Part shown: in pieces, positions 34,731 to 40,954 of the stretch | Layout of the letters: every line of letters begins with the position of its first letter | How positions within the stretch are numbered: position 1 is the first letter of the stretch | NCBI GenBank assembly: GCA_963721115.1 | Contig: CAVRIA010000016.1 | Span: 1-40,954, forward strand | Direction of reading: 5' to 3' | From: CAVRIA01 sp963721115 | GTDB taxonomy: Bacteria > Desulfobacterota > Binatia > HRBIN30 > CADEER01 | DNA length: 40,954 nt | Made by a program: the position numbers and the translations under genes | The notes under the pieces: generated by a model | Seen by the model: the letters and a program-made list of their open reading frames with translations, nothing else | Told to the model about the DNA's origin: nothing | Database searches by the model: none

Positions 34731-34817
34731 GGGCGGGCTGCGCCGGATCATTCGGTGAGAAACATACGGACTTCCGGAACAGGCTGAGGCTCAGGCTGAG
34801 GCTCAGGCTGAGCCTCG
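34731..34817 (-). repeat. MITE-like interspersed repeat, copy 3 (B half only)
   Basis: GGGCGGGCTGCGCCGGATCA, then ACGGACTTCCGGAACAGG and alternating GCTGAGGCTCAG hexamers. It matches the B end of copies 2 and 4; the A end is lost. An AACAAC-rich stretch follows (34820-34850). Confidence 0.8.
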
Positions 34818-34889
34818 AGAATCAACAACAAACAACCCAACAACTCAATTGGCTACCTTCGGCGGTCGCACCCACGGCTCGAATCAATA

Positions 34890-34915
34890 GGCAAAGCCCG
34901 GTGACCGGTCACGCC
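34890..34915. repeat. GGCAAAGCCCGGT module
   Basis: GGCAAAGCCCGGTGACCGGT followed by CACGCC. Related copies: 9990-10009 (overlapping the copper-ATPase stop) and, inverted, 9671-9696 (GGCGTGACC...GTGACCGG). It accompanies MITE-like copies 2 and 3. Confidence 0.5.
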
Positions 34916-34969
34916 CTTTCCACCGCCCGCGATTCTTGAACCCCCCCGGGCGTTTGTTACAGTCGAACG

Positions 34970-35728
34970 GTGCCGGCGATGATCGAGGTCGACGACGTCT
35001 CGCGCACCTATCGGCGCGGGCCGGACGTCATCCATGCATTGGAGCGCGTGTCCGTAGGCATCGAGTCCGGCCACTTCGTCGCCTTCATGGGGCCGTCCGG
35101 CTCCGGCAAGTCGACGCTGCTCAACCTCATCGCCGCGCTCGATCGGCCGTCGTCGGGCGACGTCTTCGTCGCCGGCCAACGGCTGAACGACCTGAGCGAG
35201 GACGAGTTGGCCGACTGGCGCGCCCGCCACGTCGGCCTCATCTTCCAGTTCTTCAACCTCATCCCGGTCCTCTGCGCGCGCGACAACGTCGCCCTGCCGC
35301 TGCTCCTCGCCGACTTCGACCGCGACGAGCGCCGCCGGCGGGCGGAGATCGCGCTGCGCGTCGTCGGCCTGGCGGAGCGCTCGGATCACTCACCGCGCAC
35401 CCTCTCCGGCGGCGAGCAGCAGCGCGTCGCCATCGCTCGCGCCATCGTGACCGATCCCGACCTGATCGTCGCCGACGAGCCGACCGGCGACCTCGACGCG
35501 CGCAACGCCGAGGACATCCTCGACTTGCTGCGGCGGCTGAAGAACGATTTCGGAAAGACGATCGTCATGGTCACGCACGACCCGCGCGCGCTGCGCTTCG
35601 TCGACGTGGCGCTGCACCTCGACAAGGGCGTTCTGCTCGAGGGCGAGGAAGCCGAGCGGGCGCACGAGGCGATCTGGCTCGCCGCCGGGGGGCGTCCGTC
35701 GACGGCGGCGGCGCGCCTGCCGCGATGA
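34970..35728 (+). CDS. ABC transporter ATP-binding protein (LolD/MacB-like)
   Basis: 252 residues from GTG 34970; ATG 34979 is an alternative. Walker A FMGPSGSGKSTLLNL, Q-loop FQFFNLIP, signature LSGGEQQRVAIARA, Walker B LIVADEPTGDLD and H-loop VTHD are all present and in order. The short FFNLIPVL region is typical of LolD/MacB/FtsE-type ATPases that energise FtsX-like permeases. First gene of a four-gene operon, overlapping the first permease by ATGA. Confidence 0.93.
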   Translation: MPAMIEVDDVSRTYRRGPDVIHALERVSVGIESGHFVAFMGPSGSGKSTLLNLIAALDRPSSGDVFVAGQRLNDLSEDELADWRARHVGLIFQFFNLIPVLCARDNVALPLLLADFDRDERRRRAEIALRVVGLAERSDHSPRTLSGGEQQRVAIARAIVTDPDLIVADEPTGDLDARNAEDILDLLRRLKNDFGKTIVMVTHDPRALRFVDVALHLDKGVLLEGEEAERAHEAIWLAAGGRPSTAAARLPR

Positions 35729-36891
35729 AGTACGCCGGCCTGGTCCTCGCCAACCTGAGGCGCAACAAGCTGCGCACGGCCCTGACCGGTGGAGCGATCG
35801 CGCTCGCCGTCCTGCTGGTGTGCATCCTGCTGACCATGCCGGTCGGTCTAGACGCCCTGTTGAACGCCGTCGCGAGCAACACCCGCATCTCGGTGCACAA
35901 CAAGGCGGGTATCGTCTACTCCATGCCCTACTCGTTCACCCGCAAGGTGCGCCAGGTGCCGGGCGTGGAGGACGCCGTGGCGATGGTCTGGTTCGGCGGA
36001 GCGTTCGAGGAGGCCGGGCGCGTCACCTTTCCGAACTTCGCGGTGGAGGTCGATCACATCGGCGGCGTCTACCCCGACTACGGTATCGATCCGCGCCAGC
36101 TCGCCGACTTCCGCCGCTACCGCGACGGCGCCATCGTCGGCCACCAGACCATGAACAAATACGGCTGGAAGATCGGCGACCGCATCACCCTGCAGAGCGC
36201 CGTGTGGATACTCGATCTCGACCTGCGCATCGTCGGCGAGGTCCCCGACGAGCGCGCCCCGATGCTGTGGATCAACCGCGAGTACCTCGACCAGGCGCTA
36301 CGGGCGCAGGGACGATCGGGTCTCGGCATCACCGGCATGATCTGGGTGCGCCTGCGCGATCCGAATCAGGCCAACGCCGTCATGCGCACGATCGACGAGA
36401 TGTCGCGCAACAGCGAGGCGGAGACGGCGTCCGAGACCGAGAAGAGCTTCTTCGCCAACTTCTTCGGCTCCCTGAAGGGCTTCGTCACGATCGTGCTCAT
36501 CGTCACCGGCCTGGTCGCCCTGTGCATCGTCTTCATCGCCGCCAACACGGCGTCCATGGCGGTGCGCGAGCGCGCCGGCGAGATCGCCGTCCTCAAGGCG
36601 TTGGGCTTCGGCCGGCGCGTCATCTTCGGCACGCTGCTGGCCGAGACGCTGGTGCTGTCGCTGCTCGCCGGCGGCGTCGGCATTCTGCTCGCCGTCGGCC
36701 TCACCGAGATGCTGCGCGCCGGCGCCGGCTGGGATCCGGCGCTCGGCCCGCTCGGCAACTTCAGGGTCACGGCGCCGGTGATCGGGCGGGGGGTGATCCT
36801 GTCGGTCCTGGTCGGGTTGTTGGCCGGTGTCCTGCCCGCCTGGGGAGCGGCGCGCCGGCCGGTGGCGGAGACGCTGCGCGACGTTTTCTAG
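35725..36891 (+). CDS. FtsX-like ABC permease 1
   Basis: 388 residues. One N-terminal TM helix (ALTGGAIALAVLLVCILLTM), a large extracytoplasmic MacB_PCD-like domain of about 230 residues, then three TM helices near the C-terminus around GFVTIVLIVTGLVALCIVFI, LLAETLVLSLLAGGVGILLA and VILSVLVGLLAGVLPAWGAA. The coupling-helix region is RERAGEIAVLKALGFGRRVI, typical of MacB/LolCE permeases. ATG overlaps the ATPase stop. Confidence 0.92.
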   Translation: MKYAGLVLANLRRNKLRTALTGGAIALAVLLVCILLTMPVGLDALLNAVASNTRISVHNKAGIVYSMPYSFTRKVRQVPGVEDAVAMVWFGGAFEEAGRVTFPNFAVEVDHIGGVYPDYGIDPRQLADFRRYRDGAIVGHQTMNKYGWKIGDRITLQSAVWILDLDLRIVGEVPDERAPMLWINREYLDQALRAQGRSGLGITGMIWVRLRDPNQANAVMRTIDEMSRNSEAETASETEKSFFANFFGSLKGFVTIVLIVTGLVALCIVFIAANTASMAVRERAGEIAVLKALGFGRRVIFGTLLAETLVLSLLAGGVGILLAVGLTEMLRAGAGWDPALGPLGNFRVTAPVIGRGVILSVLVGLLAGVLPAWGAARRPVAETLRDVF

Positions 36892-36893
36892 CC

Positions 36894-38072
36894 ATGGCGC
36901 TTCCGATCTCCTACAGCCTGCGCAACCTGGTGGCGCGGCCGAGCCGCAGCCTGGCGACGGTGAGCGTCGTCGCCCTGGTCGTCGTCGCCTGCAGCCTCTT
37001 CCTCGGCCTCATCTCGAGCCTCAAGCACACGCTGGTCTCGACCGGCGACCCGCTCAACCTGATCGTCCTGCGCAAGGGCTCCGACAACGACGGCTCCAGC
37101 GCCCTGCCGCTCGAGGCGTATCAGGCGATCCGCTTCTTCGACGGCATTGCCCGCGACAGCGAGGACCGGCCCCTGGTGTCGCCCGAGCTGGTGGTGCAGC
37201 CGTTCTTCCGCACCCGCGGCGGCGGGCGCGAGAACGTCCTGGTGCGCGGCGTCGAGCCGATCGCGCTCGAGGTGCACCGCGGCGCGCGCATCGCCGAGGG
37301 GCGCATGTTCCGTCCCAGCTCCGGAGAAGCGGTGGTCGGGCGCGGCGTGCTCGGGCGCTACGCCGGCGCCGCGCTCGGCAGCGAGCTGCGCTTCGGGCGC
37401 GGCGTCTGGAAGGTGGTGGGCATCCTCGAGTCGGACGGATCGTCGTTCGAGAGCGAGGTGTGGGTCGACGTGCGCGAGCTCGCCAACGATGCCAAGCGCC
37501 CCTGGCCGTACTCGGGCTTTCGCGTCCGTGCCGCGACGGCGGCGGACGTCGGCCGTCTCGAGCGCCGCATCGACGACGACCCGCGCTACGCGCTCGACGC
37601 GCAGCCGGAGGTGGACTACTACCGGAAGCAGTCGGAGTCGACGAACTCGCTCTACGTCCTGGTGATCGGCATCGCCGTACTGTCCGGCATCGGCGCCGGC
37701 TTCGGCGCCTCCAACACGATGTACGCCGCCGTGCAGGCGCGCACCGCGGAGATCGGCACTCTTCGTGCCCTCGGCTTCTCTCGCGCCGCGATTCTGCGCG
37801 CCTTCGAGCTCGAGGCCGTCGCCCTGTCGGCCTGTGGCTTCGCCTGCGGCGCCGCGCTATCCCTGTTCCTGCAATGGTTGATCGGCGCGCTCATGGGGGG
37901 CGTGGCGTTCGGCGCCGCGACCTTCACCACCAACGTCGTGACGCTGCGCGTCGGCGCCGGAGATCTGCTCGGGTCGCTGCTGATCGCCGTCCTGATCGGC
38001 ATCGGCGGCGGCTTCGGCCCGGCCTGGCGGGCGGCGCACCTGCGGCCGATCGAGGCGCTGCGACACGGATGA
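36894..38072 (+). CDS. FtsX-like ABC permease 2
   Basis: 392 residues, same architecture as its neighbour: N-terminal TM helix (VSVVALVVVACSLFLGLISS), periplasmic domain, C-terminal TM bundle beginning YVLVIGIAVLSGIGAGFGAS and the coupling motif RTAEIGTLRALGFSRAAILR. The two permeases are clearly distinct in sequence and would form a heterodimer driven by the ATPase, unlike homodimeric MacB. Starts two bases after the previous stop. Confidence 0.92.
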   Translation: MALPISYSLRNLVARPSRSLATVSVVALVVVACSLFLGLISSLKHTLVSTGDPLNLIVLRKGSDNDGSSALPLEAYQAIRFFDGIARDSEDRPLVSPELVVQPFFRTRGGGRENVLVRGVEPIALEVHRGARIAEGRMFRPSSGEAVVGRGVLGRYAGAALGSELRFGRGVWKVVGILESDGSSFESEVWVDVRELANDAKRPWPYSGFRVRAATAADVGRLERRIDDDPRYALDAQPEVDYYRKQSESTNSLYVLVIGIAVLSGIGAGFGASNTMYAAVQARTAEIGTLRALGFSRAAILRAFELEAVALSACGFACGAALSLFLQWLIGALMGGVAFGAATFTTNVVTLRVGAGDLLGSLLIAVLIGIGGGFGPAWRAAHLRPIEALRHG

Positions 38073-38085
38073 GGTCGAGAGCGAG

Positions 38086-39285
38086 ATGAGCGAGGCGGGA
38101 ACGGATCGGGACACCGACCTGCGCCAGGACCTGGAGGCGCTGCGCATCGACCGCGGCGCCGCCCCGCGCAAGAGGCGCCGTCGGCCACTGCGCTGGCTCG
38201 TCCTCGCCGCCGCGGTCGCCGTCGCCGGCGTCATCCTGGCGCGCGCCCTCACGCCGCGCGCGATCCCGGTATCGGTCGCCGCCGCCGAGCGCGCCGCCCC
38301 CGGGCAGGTGAAGACGGTGCCGGTGCTGTCGGGCTCCGGGTACATCGTCACCGGCGACCGCTACATCTCGGTCGGCGTACGCGTCGCCGGGCGCATCGAG
38401 CGCTACTTCGTCGAGGAAGGGCAGACGGTGAAGGCCGATGCCCCGCTGGTGCAGCTCGACGACCGCGACTACCGGGCGTCGGTCGAGCGCGCCGAGGCTT
38501 CGCTCGCCGTGGCCAAGGCGAATCGGGACCTCGCGGAATCGGAGCTGGCGCGCGGGCGCAAGCTGCGCGCCGGCAAGGTGATCTCCCAGCAGGAGCTGGA
38601 CGTGCTGGAGAACAAGGCGCGCGTGGGGCGGGCGACCGTCTCCGAGACCGAGGCGCAGCTCGCCCAGGCGCGCGTCAACCTCGACTACACCGTGCTGCGC
38701 GCGCCGGGCGACGGCGTCGTGCTCGCCAAGCTGAAGGAGGTCGGCGAGATCGCCGTGCCGGGCGGCTTCGCCGGCTCGGGCGACCTGATCCGTCTCGCCA
38801 ACCTCGACGACATGCGCGCCGAGGTCGACGTCAACGAGGCCGACCTGCACCGCGTGCACATGGGCCAGCCGGCCGAGGTCGCCCCGGACGCCTACCCCGA
38901 GGCCCACTATGCCGCCACGGTGGTGAAGCTCTACCCGCAGGTGGACCGTCAGAAGGGCACGCTCAAGGTCGAGGTCCACATCGAGAAGCCGGACGACAAG
39001 CTGCTGCCGGACATGAGCGCCCGCATCACCTTCCTCGCTCCGTTGCCGCCGCCGGTGGACGGTGCGCCCCTGGTGCTCGTTCCGTCGGCGGCGCTGCGCC
39101 GCGACGGCGACGGCGGCGCCTTCGTGTGGCTGGTCGACGACGGCCACGTGAGCCGCACCGCGGTCGAGACGGCGGGAACCGGCCTCGATCCCGTCCCCGT
39201 GTCCAAGGGCCTTCAGGGCGGCGAGCGCGTCGTCGTGTCGAACGACGACGGCCTGCGAGACGGCAAGGCCGTCAGTTTGGAGTAA
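38086..39285 (+). CDS. HlyD/MacA-type membrane fusion protein
   Basis: 399 residues. After a basic N-terminus one TM helix (LRWLVLAAAVAVAGVILARA) anchors it. The lipoyl-like region is GRIERYFVEEGQTVKADAPL; then a helical hairpin (ASLAVAKANRDLAESELARG to TEAQLAQARVNLDYTVLRAP) and the beta-barrel and membrane-proximal domains. It completes an ATPase, two permease and adaptor set, a MacAB-like efflux or envelope-export machine. No outer-membrane factor is encoded here, so one from elsewhere would be needed. Confidence 0.92.
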   Translation: MSEAGTDRDTDLRQDLEALRIDRGAAPRKRRRRPLRWLVLAAAVAVAGVILARALTPRAIPVSVAAAERAAPGQVKTVPVLSGSGYIVTGDRYISVGVRVAGRIERYFVEEGQTVKADAPLVQLDDRDYRASVERAEASLAVAKANRDLAESELARGRKLRAGKVISQQELDVLENKARVGRATVSETEAQLAQARVNLDYTVLRAPGDGVVLAKLKEVGEIAVPGGFAGSGDLIRLANLDDMRAEVDVNEADLHRVHMGQPAEVAPDAYPEAHYAATVVKLYPQVDRQKGTLKVEVHIEKPDDKLLPDMSARITFLAPLPPPVDGAPLVLVPSAALRRDGDGGAFVWLVDDGHVSRTAVETAGTGLDPVPVSKGLQGGERVVVSNDDGLRDGKAVSLE

Positions 39286-39305
39286 CTCAACAGCCTGACA
39301 CCCTA

Positions 39306-39450
39306 ACCTGAAACTCACCCGGCTGCGCCCGGTTCGTAGGCAAAGGCGAAGGCTCGGGCTGAGGCTGAGGATTCGCTTGCCCGAGCCTGAGCCTCAGCCT
39401 TAGCCTGTTCCGAAAGTTTCTCGTCGAATGATCCGGCGTAGCGCGGGCGA
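39306..39450 (+). repeat. MITE-like interspersed repeat, copy 4 (full length)
   Basis: The A end CCTGAAACTCACCCGGCTGC and GGTTCGTAGGCAAAGGC, hexamers GGCTCGGGCTGAGGCTGAGG, a short loop ATTCGCTT, complementary hexamers GCCCGAGCCTGAGCCTCAGC, then the B end TCGAATGATCCGGCGTAGCG. It lies between the fusion-protein and peptidase genes and would fold into a long hairpin. Confidence 0.85.
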
Positions 39451-39475
39451 AACCAACAGCCAAGAACCTGCTTCT

Positions 39476-40954
39476 ATGAAGGAATTTCTCTCCCGTACCT
39501 GGGCCGACGACATCGTTCCCGCCCTGCGCCGCTACATCGAGATTCCCAACCAGTCGCCGGCGTTCGACCCGGACTGGCGCCGCGCCGGCCACATGGACCG
39601 GGCGGTCGATCTGGTCGCGGAGTGGATCCGCCGCCGCGACGTGCCCGGGCTGCAGCTCGAGGTCGTGCGACTCGACGGCCGCACGCCTCTGCTGCTCGTC
39701 GAGGTGCCCGGCGAGATCGACGCGACGGTGCTGCTCTACGGTCACCTCGACAAGCAGCCGCCGATGGACGGGTGGAGCGAGGGGCTCGACCCGTGGACGC
39801 CGGTGCTGCGCGACGGGCGGCTGTACGGGCGCGGCGCCGCCGACGACGGCTACGCCGCGTTCGCCTCGGTGACCGCGATCGAGGCCCTGCGCCGGCAGGG
39901 CTCCCGCACGCCCGATGCGTGATCCTCATCGAGGCCTGCGAGGAGAGCGGCAGCGGCGACCTGCCGGCCTATATCGAGGCGCTGGCGGAGCGCATCGGAA
40001 GCCCGGAGCTCGTCGTCTGCCTCGACTCCGGCTGCGGCGACTACGAGCGCCTGTGGGTCACCACCAGTCTGCGCGGCCTGGTGAACGCCGACCTGTGCGT
40101 GGCGACGCTGACCGAGGGCGTGCATTCCGGCGCGGCGGGAGGGATCGTACCCTCGAGCTTTCGCGTCCTGCGCCAGTTGCTGAGCCGGCTCGAGGACGAG
40201 CGCACGGGCGAGATTCTGCCGCCGCCGCTGCACGTCGAGATTCCAGAAGAGCGCCGGCGCCAGGCGGGCGCGGCGGCGGCGGTCCTCGGGGCGAGCGTGT
40301 ACGAGACCTACCCGTTCGCGGAGGGCGTGCGGCCGCAGAGCGGCGACGTGACGGAGCTGTTGCTCAACCGCACCTGGCGTCCGGCCCTGGAGATCACCGG
40401 TGCGGCCGGGCTGCCGCCGCTCGCCGGCGCCGGCAACGTCCTGCGCCCGGCGACCACCGCCCGGCTCTCCATCCGCCTGCCACCCACGCTTCCGGCGGCA
40501 CCGGCGCTGGCGGCGATCAGGGATCTGTTGGAGAAGGAGCCTCCCGACGGGGCGCGGGTGAAGCTCGAGGCCGAGCAGAGCGCCTCGGGCTGGAGCGCGC
40601 CGCCGTTGCAGCCGTGGCTGGAGGAATCGCTGTCGCGCGCCTCGCGCGAGCTGTTCGGCCGCGACGTCTGCTATCTCGGGGAAGGGGGATCGATTCCCTT
40701 CATGGCCATGCTCGGCGAGCGCTTTCCGCGCGCCCAGTTCGTCATCACCGGCGTCCTCGGCCCGCATCGAACGCGCACGGACCGAACGAGTTCCTCGACC
40801 TGGCGACGGCGGAGAAGCTGACCGGCTGCATCGCCCGCATCCTCGCCGACCACGCCTGCGCGCGGCAGTCGGGGAGCTTGAAGCAGAGGCAATCGCGAAG
40901 CTCGACATCAGCCGTGCTCGCCCGAAGAGACATCAAAAAGGCAACCACGAAGGA
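39476..40954 (+). CDS. M20-family metallopeptidase (dipeptidase-like), frameshifted, 3' end uncertain
   Basis: Zinc-dependent amino- or dipeptidase of the M20/carnosinase group, cytoplasmic. ATG 39476. Metal and catalytic motifs: VLLYGHLDKQPPMDGW (His and Asp), GRGAADDGYAAF (bridging Asp) and ILIEACEESGSGDLP (catalytic Glu pair). The lid domain includes LTEGVHSGAAGG, with the conserved His. The end reads YLGEGGSIPFMAML then, after a shift, GPASNAHGPNEFLDL. Frameshifts near 39895 and 40765 (one missing G) are needed. After EFLDLATAEKLTGCI no stop appears before the window end, although the family normally ends soon after; a further frameshift or a 3' partial gene are both possible. Confidence 0.82.

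Noticed and set aside
34301..34939. Open frame giving Leu-Arg repeats (LRLRLRL) near 34780, and similar frames near 9790 and 39380
   Set aside because: The Leu-Arg runs are translations of the hexamer repeat cores, not proteins.
1..40954. tRNA, rRNA, integrase, transposase or prophage genes
   Set aside because: I looked for CCA-ended cloverleaf-like stretches, rRNA-like segments and the DDE, tyrosine-recombinase and phage structural motifs in the translations, and saw none. This was by eye only.

Overview
This is a GC-rich bacterial chromosome segment with no rRNA, tRNA, CRISPR array or recognisable transposase. Two secreted proteins carry the Cys-rich 'GxxxxGExCDDGN'-type repeat (DUF4215-like) that I associate with Myxococcota, Binatota and other deltaproteobacterial-grade lineages. 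Together with the aerobic respiratory genes this suggests an uncultured soil or groundwater organism of that kind. The taxonomic call is inference.

Region by region. (1) 1-6957, plus strand: the tail of an unknown gene, then a tightly overlapping operon coding for a caa3-type cytochrome oxidase (coxB, coxA, coxC), a CtaG-family assembly factor, a small membrane subunit, a Rieske protein and a cytochrome b fused to a C-terminal cytochrome c. This is a complete quinol-to-oxygen chain. It carries about nine single-base frameshifts, although the protein on both sides of each one is well conserved. (2) 7304-9666: Cu/Zn superoxide dismutase, a DsbA/FrnE-type oxidoreductase and a metallo-beta-lactamase-fold hydrolase. 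(3) 16384-10003, minus strand: a second, intact terminal-oxidase operon of cbb3 type. The CcoP subunit appears to be split into a secreted diheme cytochrome and a separate FixP_N-type membrane anchor, and the operon ends with a CcoI-like copper P-type ATPase that carries an in-frame palindromic insert. (4) 17072-20093: a Phd/VapC toxin-antitoxin pair and a large secreted protein interrupted by one amber codon. (5) 20614-25242: an FAD monooxygenase, a crotonase, a DsbD/TauE-like membrane protein and an MFS transporter. (6) 25471-29791: one very large, heavily frameshifted membrane protein with Cache-like, multi-TM, degenerate-NTPase and winged-helix-like regions. (7) 30030-33173: a second secreted Cys-rich protein sharing its C-terminal domain with the first, a RelE/Phd pair, a truncated ATPase and a HigBA pair. 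(8) 33113-39285: an Ada/AlkA DNA-repair fusion and a four-gene ABC/FtsX/FtsX/HlyD export system. (9) 39476-end: an M20 peptidase, cut off by the window.

An interspersed hairpin-forming, MITE-like repeat occurs four times in intergenic DNA (8547, 9717, 34731, 39306). The two oxidase operons, the copper ATPase, the DsbD/TauE-like protein and SodC form a coherent aerobic respiration, copper and oxidative-stress theme. Frameshifts are unevenly spread: dense in 764-6957 and 25471-29791, absent from 7304-16935 and 32560-39285. I annotate the affected genes as single loci and treat the shifts mainly as probable sequence errors.
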